Origin: Paracoccaceae bacterium Fryx2
GTDB lineage: Bacteria; Pseudomonadota; Alphaproteobacteria; Rhodobacterales; Rhodobacteraceae
Direction of reading: 5' to 3'
Length of the DNA stretch: 64,000 nt
NCBI GenBank assembly: GCA_032334235.1
Contig: JAVSGI010000005.1
Span: 124,001 to 188,000, forward strand
The notes beneath the pieces were generated by a model, which had not been told where the DNA came from, made no database searches, and worked only from the letters and a program-made list of their open reading frames with translations. Of the stretch, positions 35,242 to 43,735 are shown one piece after another. Both the position numbers and the translations under genes were made by a program. Each line of letters opens with the position of its first letter. Position 1 is the stretch's first letter.

Positions 35242-36039
35242 ATGCTGGATCAGACCCTGACCTTGCCGGAAGACCCTGAGGAGTTGCGCAGCTTTACCGC
35301 GCGGCTCCTGGCCGAGGTAAAGGCGCAAGCGATCCTGATCGAGAAGCTGCGCCACCAGTTGGCCGGGCACCGGGCGCATCGGTTTGGGGCCTCCTCCGAG
35401 ACGGCGGAACAGCTGCAACTGGCCCTTGAGACCAGCGAGATCGCCGCCGCTGCAATGACGGCACGGATGAAGCTGCCGGACCTCGATGAGAAGGACAAAC
35501 CTAAGCGCCGTCCGATCCCGGACCATATCCCGCGGATGGAGGTGGAACTGACGCCCGGGGCCGATGCCTGTGCCGATTGCGGCGGCCGCCTGCGCCGGAT
35601 CGGCGAAGATGTCACCGAGGAACTGGAATATGTCCCCGGCCGGTTTATCGTGAACCGCTTTGTCCGGCCCCGGCTGACCTGCGCCTGCTGCGAACGGTTT
35701 GTGCAAGCCCCGCTGCCGTCGCGCCCCATCGAGCGCGGCCGCCCGGGGCCGGGCCTCTTGGCCCACGTGCTGGTCAGCAAATACGCCGACCACCTGCCGC
35801 TTTACCGCCAGAGCCAGATCTTCGACCGCGAAGGACTTGATCTTGACCGGTCCACCCTGGCTGACTGGGTCGGCAAGACCACGGCCCTGCTTGAGCCGCT
35901 GGCCGATGCCATCGGGCGCCATGTCCTGTCGGCCGAGGCGATCTTCGCGGATGACACGCCGATCAGCATGCTGGCCCCCGGCACCGGCAAAACCCAGACC
36001 GCAAGGCTCTGGACCTATGACGGCGTTCAAAAGGTTTGA
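35242..36039 (+). pseudogene. tnpC: IS66 TnpC transposase, truncated
   Basis: 265 of about 510 expected residues. The helical N-terminus, the zinc-finger-like CADCGGRLRRIGEDVTEELE with LTCACCERFVQAPLPSRPIE, and the first DDE aspartate region (FADDTPISMLAPGTGKTQTA) are present. The match ends at RLWTYDG; the last residues before the stop are from foreign sequence. The second D and the E are lost, so it cannot work as a transposase. Confidence 0.88.
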
Positions 36040-36202
36040 CAGGGTCGCAAAAAAATCGCAAGCAAAATCAGTGCCTTGAAAAGTGGGCGGTCGACTGGTT
36101 TGACGGGATTTGGGGTTTTCGGGTCGGATTGAGGCGCAGCGGCGGAAAGCGGCTCTGAGGAAATTGAATGAAATCAATGGTGGGCGGTCTGGGGGATATG
36201 CC

Positions 36203-36228
36203 AACCGGGAACTGGTTAGTTCCCGGTT
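36203..36228. repeat. 10-bp perfect hairpin in an IS junction region
   Basis: AACCGGGAAC (36203-36212) pairs with GTTCCCGGTT (36219-36228) around TGGTTA. The stretch 36040-36291 between the IS66 break and the IstB fragment otherwise shows nothing recognisable. Confidence 0.6.
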
Positions 36229-36291
36229 CCCCGTTTCGTGTTGGCCAGATTCGTCGGTAGTTTCACGTCTGGAAGCAACTCCGAAACCATG

Positions 36292-36538
36292 TCAACGGGT
36301 GAGGCGGTCGAGCAAGGCGGCCGTCATTTTGGCGTCGCCGAAGACGGTGGGCCATTCGACGAAGGCGAGGTTTGTTGTGACGATGACCGAGGTGCGTTCG
36401 TAGAGGCGGCTGATGAGGTGGAACAGGAGTTGACCGCCAGACTGGGCGAAGGGCAGATAGCCCAGCTCGTCGAGAATGACGAAGTCCATGCGGGTCAGAT
36501 AGTCCGCCGTGCGGCCTTGCTTGCCACCGCGGGTCTCG
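36292..36538 (-). pseudogene. istB: IstB (IS21-family ATPase) C-terminal fragment
   Basis: About 80 residues match the central and C-terminal part of an IstB different from the other two here: [20 protein letters not shown] (Walker B), [36 protein letters not shown]. The frame breaks at LTR, where the family continues with a short C-terminal tail. The N-terminal part is cut at 36538 by the IS256 element. A third, decayed IS21 lineage. Confidence 0.82.
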
Positions 36539-37931
36539 GGTCGTGTCGCGAATGCTGTGGAAATTCCCTGGCGGTGTGGTCCGGGCATGTGAAGGTTCGG
36601 TTTCTCAGGCGGCTGCGTCAAGAGGTATCGGGTCGAGGGGCTGGGAAAGCGTCTCCCAGCCGTCGACCTTGCGCATCTGGATCTGGCCGGATGCCAGCAG
36701 CGCCCAGAGCAGCATCGGCACGGTCTCGGCGCAGGGCAGCACGGTCTGGGTCTTGACGCGGCGACGGAACTCCTCGTTCAGCCGTTCGATGGCGTTGGTG
36801 GTCCGGGCCGACTTCCATTGCGAGGGATCGAGGCGGGTGAAGCTGAAGAGCCGGTCCCCTGCTTCCTCGAGGCTGTCGGCAACGGCCTTGCACTTGAGCT
36901 GCCACTTGCGCAGGAATGCCTTGCGGCGGGTCTCGATCCCGGCGGCGGTGTCGGCGCAGATCATGTCCCGGTAGTCCTCGGTCAGCTCGTCGTGCAGGTG
37001 CCTGGGCGCGTGCGCCAGCAGGTTGCGGTGCTTGTGGACCGTGCAGCGCCGGATCGGCAGAGCCTCGCCCCACAGCGCGACCAGAGCGGCTTCAAGCCCG
37101 GGAGCGCCGTCAACAATGACGAACTCGGGCCGCTTCAGACCGCGGGCGTCGAGGTCGTCGAGGAACTGGCGCCAGGCAGATGTGCTCTCTCCGCCCATGT
37201 TCTTGATGGATAACAATACCTTCTGCCCGTCGCGGCGGATGCCGATCGCCGCCAGAACCGAGATGTTGGTGGCCTTGCGGTCCAGCCGGGTCCGGATCAC
37301 GGTGCCGTCGAGGATCAGCCGGACGATGTCCTCTTCGGCCAGGCTGCGGGCCGACCAGGCATCCCAGTCCACCTTCACCTTGCGCCAGGCCCGGCTGACC
37401 ACATCCTTGCTGACGGCGCCCTCGAACAGCCCGAACAGCGCCCGCTTGACGCGCCGGGTGTTGGTCCCGGCAAGATAGACCGCCGCGATCAGCGCCTCGG
37501 CCTTCTTCGTCAGCCGCTGGTAGCGCGGCAGCGCCTTCGAGCGCCATTCCTTAGCCTTGCCGTCCTCGTCCTCGACCCGGGCGCGGGGCACGCGCACCGT
37601 TTCGGTGCCGAAGGTGCCGGTCAGCTGCCGCTCGCGGTGCCCGTGGCGATAGCCCTTCGCCTTCTCGTCGCCGCGACCGTAGCGCATGCGGCCGAGAAAC
37701 TCGGCCAGTTCCTCTTCAAACATGGTCTCGATGGTCGCGCGGACGCTCGCCCGCAGGCGCTCCTCGATCGGGTCATACCCGGTCGTGTCGGGCAGTAGCG
37801 AAAAGGCCGAGCTGTCGGTAATGTCGTTCATGGCGTGATCTCCCTGGCGGTTGGCGCCGCCGGCTGGGTGGGTTTCAGTTCACCCGGAGATTACGCCGCC
37901 TTCAAATTTCCACCACTCCCGCGACACCACC
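36539..37931 (-). mobile_element. IS256-family element, intact copy (1393 bp)
   Basis: Ends GGTCGTGTCGCG (36539-36550) and CGCGACACCACC (37920-37931) are imperfect inverted repeats that continue inward to TGGAAATT/AATTTCCA. Flanks GGGTCTCG and GGGTGCCG match at 6 of 8 bases, so there is no clean target duplication; the right side abuts a truncated inverted copy. This suggests rearrangement between copies. Confidence 0.9.
36605..37831 (-). CDS. IS256-family (mutator-type) transposase
   Basis: 408 residues, full length for the family. [20 protein letters not shown] (N-terminal), [20 protein letters not shown] (first catalytic D), [20 protein letters not shown] (second D), [14 protein letters not shown], and [20 protein letters not shown] with the catalytic E. 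All three DDE residues appear in place. Nearly identical to the split copy at 45517-51135. Confidence 0.95.
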   Translation of the reverse strand: MNDITDSSAFSLLPDTTGYDPIEERLRASVRATIETMFEEELAEFLGRMRYGRGDEKAKGYRHGHRERQLTGTFGTETVRVPRARVEDEDGKAKEWRSKALPRYQRLTKKAEALIAAVYLAGTNTRRVKRALFGLFEGAVSKDVVSRAWRKVKVDWDAWSARSLAEEDIVRLILDGTVIRTRLDRKATNISVLAAIGIRRDGQKVLLSIKNMGGESTSAWRQFLDDLDARGLKRPEFVIVDGAPGLEAALVALWGEALPIRRCTVHKHRNLLAHAPRHLHDELTEDYRDMICADTAAGIETRRKAFLRKWQLKCKAVADSLEEAGDRLFSFTRLDPSQWKSARTTNAIERLNEEFRRRVKTQTVLPCAETVPMLLWALLASGQIQMRKVDGWETLSQPLDPIPLDAAA

Positions 37932-37937
37932 GGGTGC

Positions 37938-38165
37938 CGTCGCCGCGTCAAGACCCAGACCGTGCTGCCCTGCGCCGAGACCGTGCCGATGCTGCTCTGG
38001 GCGCTGCTGGCTTCCGGCCAGATCCAGATGCGCAAGGTCGACGGCTGGGAGACGCTTTCCCAGCCCCTCGACCCGATACCTCTTGACGCAGCCGCCTGAG
38101 AAACCGAACCTTCACATGCCCGGACCACACCGCCAGGGAATTTCCACAGCATTCGCGACACGACC
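37938..38165 (+). pseudogene. IS256 fragment, inverted copy (3' end of transposase plus terminal repeat)
   Basis: Begins within the transposase at [11 protein letters not shown], continues to the stop TGA at 38097-38099, and ends with the terminal repeat CGCGACACGACC (to 38165). It is the opposite orientation to the intact copy that abuts it on the left. Confidence 0.88.
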
Positions 38166-38257
38166 CGCGATCATGGCCGATACAGGAGCCACCGTTCCGG
38201 TCACATTGAACGCGTTGCGCCTGCTGCGGTTTAACCCAGAGCGTGAGGTCTGATACG

Positions 38258-38464
38258 ATGACGTCAAGCTTTGGCTGGGCCGCGCTGGCCCTTCTTTTCG
38301 GTTATCTCGTGCTATTTTTCTGGGGCAGCGCCGTTGCGGCACAGGCTCCATCACCGGCGAAGAGGTTGACGCACTCACTGGATTCGCCCCGGTTGCGCAC
38401 GACAGCGGAATCCTTCGCGGAAAACGGGCCATCGCCGGTGGTCGTCGTGCCCTGCGGCACGTGA
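38258..38464 (+). pseudogene. Secretory signal fused out of frame to IS110 remains
   Basis: ATG 38258 starts a clear signal peptide, MTSSFGWAALALLFGYLVLF then FWGSAVAAQAP with an A-x-A site. After about 33 residues the frame runs antiparallel in sense to the IS110 fragment (38350 onward, another frame), so the rest is non-native. It looks like the 5' end of a secreted-protein gene cut by an IS110 element. Confidence 0.4.
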
Positions 38465-38643
38465 TGTTCCAGGCGGCCTTGGTCGCGGCACATCAAAACC
38501 CGAGCCTGAAATCCTTCGCAGATCGCCTCCGCAAGGCCGGAAAACCGCACAAGGTCATCATCACCGCCGTCGCCAGAAAGCTGGTCATCATCGCCAACGC
38601 GCTCTGCAAGAGCCGTCAGAAATGGACCGCCACGACGTCCTGA
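38350..38643 (+). pseudogene. IS110-family transposase, C-terminal fragment
   Basis: About 98 residues of the transposase_20 region: SITGEEVDALTGFAPVAHDS, GILRGKRAIAGGRRALRHVM, FQAALVAAHQNPSLKSFADR and KVIITAVARKLVIIANALC. The N-terminal DEDD domain is missing. The stop is TGA 38641-38643. Confidence 0.85.
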
Positions 38644-39070
38644 CAGATACAGTTGCTAACGAGTTCCGGCATGAGGTCGAAGACCTCGCCGGATCTGGCC
38701 GAGCGGAAGTTCTGACAGGAGGTCACGGAAAGCGGGACAGCAACGGGACGGGAAAAACAGTATGGAACCGTGCTGCGTCAAACGCGAACCGCCGATCTGG
38801 ACCCGACCCGCGAAGTTGCCATGATGGCCCGCGGCGCAGACATCCGCAACTCGAGGCCGGATACAGGAAAGAACTAGACCGCTCCGCCCGGGATCGCCCC
38901 CAGAAATTCCTTGTTCCGCCAGGGGCGCCCATACACGTTCTCAGCTCAAGCACAGGGTCACGATCAAGGCCACGCCTTGTCCCTGTCGGCGAACACTGCT
39001 AAAGGTTTGGCGCAAGATCAAGGGTCGGTGCGACAGTGTCCGTCGGTCTGTGGAGCTTCAGGAGTATCCC
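38644..39070. other. 427-bp gap, no gene supported
   Basis: Between the IS110 remnant and mipA. Short open frames on both strands show no recognisable motif or ribosome site. A CAGGAG site at 39059-39064 belongs to mipA. Confidence 0.5.
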
Positions 39071-39850
39071 ATGGTATGCAGTTTTCGCGGATCGGCAACC
39101 GCTCTTGTCTTCCTTGTGGTGCCCGCACTGGGTGCCGGAAGCGCCGCGGCGCAGGACGGTCTGTCATTCACGCTCGGAGTTGGCGGGCAATACGCCCCGT
39201 CCTATTTCGGGTCCGACAGCTATGAAGCCGCTCCGACGGGAAAACTCTCGGTCCAACGTCTGTCTCTGGGACCGTTGCAGTTCGGATCTGCCGACCCATA
39301 CACCGAAAAGCTGGGCTTCGCGCCGCGCGGGTCGTTCCGGATCATCGGCGACCGGAAGGCCAAGGACAATCCGGAACTGGCAGGTCTGACCGACCTTAAG
39401 ACTTCGGTCGAAATCGGCGTGGGCCTCGGGTATGAAGCCACGGACTGGCGCGCCTTTGCCGACCTGCGCTACGGCGTCATCGGACATGAAAGCGCCGTGG
39501 CCGAATTCGGCGCCGACTGGAAAGCCGTGTCCACCCCGCAATTCAAGCTCAACATCGGCCCGCGGCTGCTTTATGGCTCGGGTCGCTACAATCGCACCTA
39601 TTTCGGCGTCACCGCCGCCGAGTCATTGGCGAGTGGACTTGCCCCCTCTACGCCCGACGCGGGGCTCGTTTCGGCCGGGATCGAGATCGGCGCGAGCTAC
39701 GACCTTGGCAACGCCTGGGCGCTGGAAGGTTCGCTGAACTATGACCGCCTTCGGGGTGACGCGGCGAACAGCCCGATCACGGATCGAGGGTCGCGTGACC
39801 AGGCATCAGCATCCCTTGTCCTGACCCGCCGCTTCTCGCTCGGGTTCTGA
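39071..39850 (+). CDS. MipA/OmpV family outer-membrane protein
   Basis: 259 residues from ATG 39071 (CAGGAG 6 bases upstream). Signal peptide ending GAGSAAAQDG, then strands typical of the MipA/OmpV barrel: FTLGVGGQYAPSYFGSDSYE near the start, GVGLGYEATDWRAFADLRYG and PRLLYGSGRYNRTYFGVT later, ending LVLTRRFSLGF with a C-terminal phenylalanine. The family includes a scaffold for murein enzymes and OmpV. It stands alone among IS remnants and may be the surviving member of a lost locus. Confidence 0.88.
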   Translation: MVCSFRGSATALVFLVVPALGAGSAAAQDGLSFTLGVGGQYAPSYFGSDSYEAAPTGKLSVQRLSLGPLQFGSADPYTEKLGFAPRGSFRIIGDRKAKDNPELAGLTDLKTSVEIGVGLGYEATDWRAFADLRYGVIGHESAVAEFGADWKAVSTPQFKLNIGPRLLYGSGRYNRTYFGVTAAESLASGLAPSTPDAGLVSAGIEIGASYDLGNAWALEGSLNYDRLRGDAANSPITDRGSRDQASASLVLTRRFSLGF

Positions 39851-40247
39851 GGCCTCGGCGAACCCCGGCCATGCTCGGATTTGCGGCTGCAGGCGGATCG
39901 GCAGTCGGTTAGTGCCGGTATGGTGATTCACTGCAAGATTCCAGTATGGTGAAACGTTGAAAATTCACCTTTCCGGGAAGATTCCGCAATTCCTGACGCT
40001 TGGACGGGCGTCCTGCCCCCGGGAGTCGACAGCCCGGGCAGGGAGATCAAGCTCTCAGCCCTGAAGCCTGCGCGGTTCCGAGCGTGGCCGACCCCATCGC
40101 ATCATCCCCCTTGAAATCGTGTCGAATGGCGGCCCCATGCGGTTGCCCCGAACGAATGACAGGTGCGCTGGAAAATGCAGGATCAGAGCATGTCGCGTTC
40201 ATTTGGGTTTGTATCCAGCTTGAGGCATTCGTCCTCGGTGAAGAGGT
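39851..40247. other. 397-bp gap; 5' flank of an IS21-interrupted locus
   Basis: No complete gene. Two short similar stretches, CGGTATGGTGATTCAC and CAGTATGGTGAAACG, lie near 39915 and 39945. Reading toward the IS21 insertion, the frame from about 40178 continues in frame into 42842, as the interrupted gene would. Confidence 0.4.
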
Positions 40248-40255
40248 TGCAGGAC
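40248..40255. repeat. 8-bp target duplication of the IS21-A element
   Basis: TGCAGGAC at 40248-40255 is repeated exactly at 42834-42841, immediately outside the two IS ends. Confidence 0.9.
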
Positions 40256-40371
40256 TGCGGATTTCGCGGAGAATGGGCGCTGATTTCGCGCGATCGTGGG
40301 CACGCGTTTCGCGCCATTCTGGGCAGTCATTTCACGGGATCGTGGGCAGGCTGGCCGACGCTTTCATGGAG

Positions 40372-41133
40372 TCAGGCTTGAACGATTTGGTCAAGCTTTT
40401 TTGTGACGGCGGAGCGCCTGCGCAGGCTTTCACCTGAGAGGGTGAGGCGGTGTGCGTTGTGAACGAGGCGGTCGAGGATGGCATCTGCGAGCGTTGGGTC
40501 GCCGATGGCTTCGTGCCACTGGTCAACGGGGAGTTGGCTTGTGACGATGGTGGAAGCGCGGCCGTGGCGGTCTTCGAGGATTTCCAGCAGGTCACGGCGC
40601 TCCGGGGCGGTGAGGACGGCGAGGCCCCAATCGTCAATGATCAGCACATCCATGCGGGCGATGGTTTTGAGGATGCGTTCATGGCGGCCATCGCCACGGG
40701 CCAGAGCAAGGGCCTCGAACATGCGCGGCGCACGTTGATAGAGGACGGGCCGCCCATCCCGGCACGCCTTGTGGCCAAGGGCGCAGGCGATCCAGCTTTT
40801 GCCCAAACCGGTCGGCCCGGTTATCAGCAGGTTCTCGTGCCGGGCGATCCAGCCGCCATCGGCAAGATGCGCCATGACACTGCGGTCAAGACCACGTGGG
40901 CTGCGCAGGTCCAGATCCTCGACGCTGGCATCTTGGCGCAGAGCCGCAAACTTGAGCCGGGAGGCCAGTTTCTTGGTGTCGCGCTCTGCAGCCTCGCGGT
41001 CGACCAGCAGGCCGAGACGCTCTTCGAACGAGAGGGCGTCGAAGGCGGTTGACCTGCGTTGTTCTTCGAGCGCCGATGCAATGCCGGTCAGGCCGAGCGC
41101 CAACAGTCGGTCGTGGGTGGGATGGGTCAGCAT
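40372..41133 (-). CDS. istB: IstB, IS21-family transposition ATPase (element A)
   Basis: 253 residues, full length. Walker A ITGPTGLGKSWIACALGHKA, Walker B RMDVLIIDDWGLAVL, sensor region ASTIVTSQLPVDQWHEAIGD, end RLVHNAHRLTLSGESLRR. The N-terminal LRHSTAF-like helical part (ALEEQRRSTAFDALSFEERL) is intact. AAA+ protein that positions the IstA transposase. 12 bp downstream of istA. Confidence 0.95.
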   Translation of the reverse strand: MLTHPTHDRLLALGLTGIASALEEQRRSTAFDALSFEERLGLLVDREAAERDTKKLASRLKFAALRQDASVEDLDLRSPRGLDRSVMAHLADGGWIARHENLLITGPTGLGKSWIACALGHKACRDGRPVLYQRAPRMFEALALARGDGRHERILKTIARMDVLIIDDWGLAVLTAPERRDLLEILEDRHGRASTIVTSQLPVDQWHEAIGDPTLADAILDRLVHNAHRLTLSGESLRRRSAVTKKLDQIVQA

Positions 41134-41145
41134 TTTAGTCCTTTC

Positions 41146-42687
41146 TCAATGGTAATAGCTGCCGCCACGAATGTTGGCGTGCTGGAGGGGGGCGACCTCT
41201 TCGGAGCCTTCCAGGAAGGCGCGATCGAGGCCGGTCTTGAGGATCGAACGAATGGAGGTGACGGTGCGGGCCCGGATGGTCACACCCCGCTGGCAGGCCG
41301 CATCAACGCGCTCCGGCCCATAGGTTTTGACCAAGGCCAGCACACCCAGGCAGGTGCGGAACCCCTGTTCAGGATGGGGGCGGTCAGCCATCACCATCTC
41401 GCAAAAGGCGGCGACGGCGGGGCCGGTCTTGGTTGCCTGCGCCAGCATTCTGGCCGGGGTCCATTCGGCAAAGCGACGATGGGCCGATGGCATATGGTCG
41501 GCCACGGTGACATGGCTGCGCCGCCCCGGGGTGCGCACGTGGCTCGCAACCCTCTGACCACGATGGAATATCTCGACCGTCTGGCCGCTTGTGCGAACAT
41601 CGACCTCTTGTTTGATCAGCGCGAAGGGCACGGAATACCATGAGCTGTCGACCTCAACGTGATAGTCGGGTGCCACGCGGGCGCGCTTCCAGCGGGCGAA
41701 GACATAAGGTTCGGGCGGTAGGGGCTGAAGATTGGGCCGATCCAAAGTGGCAAACAGATCGGCGCGGCTGGCGCCATAGCCGCGCATCACGCGCATGTTC
41801 AACTCGTCCAGCAGCCGCCGGATCGCCACGTTCAACTCGGCCAATGAGAAGAACCGGTGGTTCCGCAGCCGCGCCAGAATCCAGCGTTGTGCCACTTGGA
41901 CAGCCACTTCCACCTTCGCCTTGTCCCGGGGTTTGCGCGGCCGGGCGGGCAGAACGGCGGTGCCATAATGCGCCGCCATCTCGGCATAGGTCCGGTTCAG
42001 CCCCGGATCAAACCGGTCTGCCTTGATCACGGCGGACTTCAGATTGTCCGGAACCACCGCCTTTGGCACGCCGCCCAGAAAGGCGAACATCCGGATATGC
42101 GCGAGGATCCAATCTTCCAACCCCTCCGATGCCACCGCCTCGGCATAGGTGTGATTCGATGCCCCCATTGCCGCCACGAACAGCTTCATGGCCCGCGCTT
42201 CGCCGGTCGTGGGGTCGATCACGTCGATGGTGTCGCCGGCAAAGTCAACGAACACCTTCTCGCCGCCCACATGTGTCTGGCGCATCGTCGGGCGCACCCG
42301 ACCCTTCCAAGCCTCGTAATGCGTGCAAAACCAAGTATAGGCAAAACCCCCGGGGTGCGCGGCACGGTATTCTTCCCAGAGCAGCATCCGCGTCACCCCA
42401 GGGCGGCGCAACTCGCGGTCAATCTCCGCCCAGTCGGGCACAAGCCGCTCCGCGTCCGGCACCGTGGGCGGGGCTGGAAACAAAAGAAGTTCAAGGCTGT
42501 CGTCATCGATCCCCTCCGGCAAGGGCCACGTGAGCCCGGCATGACGCGCCCGTTGGGTGTAGCTTCCGACGCTCCCCTTGCTCAGACCGAGGGAAGCGGC
42601 AATGGACCGCTCGCTCAGGCCTTGCCCAAGCTTCAATCGCAAAACATCTCGTATCCGGCGCATGTTCAATCGTCCTGTCGGCATCAA
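41146..42687 (-). CDS. istA: IstA, IS21-family transposase (element A)
   Basis: 513 residues, typical. N-terminal HTH: LRLKLGQGLSERSIAASLGL then SKGSVGSYTQRARHAGL. The rve integrase core has EKVFVDFAGDTIDVIDPTTG (first D), FLGGVPKAVVPDNLKSAVIK (second D) and PARPRKPRDKAKVEVAVQVA (E). All catalytic residues look present, so this element may be active. Confidence 0.94.
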   Translation of the reverse strand: MMPTGRLNMRRIRDVLRLKLGQGLSERSIAASLGLSKGSVGSYTQRARHAGLTWPLPEGIDDDSLELLLFPAPPTVPDAERLVPDWAEIDRELRRPGVTRMLLWEEYRAAHPGGFAYTWFCTHYEAWKGRVRPTMRQTHVGGEKVFVDFAGDTIDVIDPTTGEARAMKLFVAAMGASNHTYAEAVASEGLEDWILAHIRMFAFLGGVPKAVVPDNLKSAVIKADRFDPGLNRTYAEMAAHYGTAVLPARPRKPRDKAKVEVAVQVAQRWILARLRNHRFFSLAELNVAIRRLLDELNMRVMRGYGASRADLFATLDRPNLQPLPPEPYVFARWKRARVAPDYHVEVDSSWYSVPFALIKQEVDVRTSGQTVEIFHRGQRVASHVRTPGRRSHVTVADHMPSAHRRFAEWTPARMLAQATKTGPAVAAFCEMVMADRPHPEQGFRTCLGVLALVKTYGPERVDAACQRGVTIRARTVTSIRSILKTGLDRAFLEGSEEVAPLQHANIRGGSYYH

Positions 42688-42841
42688 GCCACCCCTTCAT
42701 TCCTGAAGGCGCAACTATCCTCAATTTGCCGACCAGACCTGCCCGCGATCCCGCGAAATCAGTGCCCAGCTTCACGCGAAATGACTGCCCATGATCCCGT
42801 GAAATCGATGCCCACCATCAAGCGAAACACGCATGCAGGAC

Positions 42842-43150
42842 GGCACCGACGGCTATCCAGAAGTCCCCATAGGCGGCGATGGGGGTCCGGGTGTGCCGGT
42901 CCTTCCCGCGATCCGGGTTGCCGACATGAAGGGTTCGGGCGTAAACGAGGTGCGCGTCGATCCCGCCGGGGTGAGGGGCATCGTGGCAGGCGAGGTTGCC
43001 GCCGACACCGTCACCCTTTCGGATGGCAACAAGGGTTCGTTCGTCGATGTCTTCGGCACGGGCAGCACTATCCTCGTCAGCGGCCTTGCCACCTTCACGA
43101 CCATAGAGAATGCCGAGGCGGGCGACGCGCTGCGCTTCGCGGCAAAGGGG
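42842..43150 (+). pseudogene. Fragment of an IS21-interrupted gene, product unknown
   Basis: An open frame of about 103 residues: GTDGYPEVPIGGDGGPGVPV, VADMKGSGVNEVRVDPAGVR and TVTLSDGNKGSFVDVFGTGS. Acidic Gly-rich loops and beta-strand pattern suggest an extracellular protein. In frame with sequence left of the IS21 (40178-40247), which would join at the duplicated TGCAGGAC. No family recognised. Confidence 0.35.
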
Positions 43151-43152
43151 AG

Positions 43153-43262
43153 CGACCACAAATCCCCGCTCGCGGCTGCAATGCGCTACGCGCTGACCCG
43201 CATGGAACGCCTGCGCCCCTATCTCGGTTACGGCATCCTGGCGTTGGACACGGATGTAGTTG
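43153..43262 (+). pseudogene. tnpC: IS66 TnpC C-terminal fragment
   Basis: KSPLAAAMRYALTRMERLRP then YLGYGILALDTDVVE matches the conserved stretch before the catalytic E of IS66 TnpC (about residues 400-436). Only about 37 codons remain. It corresponds to sequence beyond the break in the IS66 copy at 34400. Confidence 0.75.
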
Positions 43263-43735
43263 AACAGCCCCTTTCTCAGCCTTCTTGTGGATTCGGTGGC
43301 CTGTCCCGCCAACATTCTCACTGGGAACATTGCGGGGAGCTTCATCATTGACAACAATTGCAGTCTCAACCGCGCTTTCGGCAAAGCTCTCACTGGCCAC
43401 TGGCACGACCGAGTGCTCCGGCGGGTTCGGCTCCCCCAAGGGCCCCAGTTGCATTGGCAGGTCGCGGGTCGGGTCAACGTCAGCGAGATCGATCTGATCC
43501 GGTGCCTCGGGTGCGCCTTCGCCTGCCATCGGCAACGAACGACCGCGAGCTTGCACATGTCCCGCCCGCCGCCACGCTGTTCTTGCCCCACAAGATCGGC
43601 GAGATGTATCTGATGGCCGCAAAGCTGCGGGCGCGAATCGCCTTGCGCCCGATGGTTGAGGCGTATTGCGGCAAGACCGCCACGCCCTCTTGAAACGCCA
43701 ATGGCAGGCATCAGCTTTACCCTACGCAACGCAAG
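43263..43735. other. 473-bp gap, no gene supported
   Basis: The minus-strand frame about 43622 to 43265 is open (MQLGPLGEPNPPEHSVVPVA and following) but has no recognised domain and needs shifts to extend. The plus strand has only short frames. Probably decayed sequence. Confidence 0.4.

Larger units (their letters stand above)
34400..36022 (+). mobile_element. IS66-family element, left part; 3' end missing
   Basis: The left end GTAAGCGTCCGGCCTGACC begins at 34400, the usual start of IS66 elements. It carries tnpA, tnpB and the first half of tnpC in the standard order, then homology stops at about 36022 in the middle of tnpC, with no right inverted repeat. A piece of the lost tnpC C-terminal part survives 7 kb away at 43153. 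A palindrome AGTGTCCAC/GTGGACACT lies at 34448-34472. Confidence 0.8.
40256..42833 (-). mobile_element. IS21-family element A, complete (2578 bp)
   Basis: Ends TGCGGATTTCGCGG (40256) and, on the other strand, TGCGTGTTTCGCTTGATG (from 42833) with TG...CA termini and repeated inner units such as ATTTCGCG...TGGGC, typical of IS21 multiple terminal repeats. Contains istA and istB in order on the minus strand. Flanked by a perfect 8-bp duplication, so it is a simple insertion. Confidence 0.92.

Noticed and set aside
38644-39070. Small genes in the gap before mipA
   Set aside because: Frames of 70-125 codons exist on both strands but have no motif, ribosome site or consistent codon use.
42833-43351. 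Single intact gene from 42833 to 43351
   Set aside because: The frame fuses an IS21-flank fragment, an IS66 TnpC piece and unrelated sequence, so it is a chimera of remnants.
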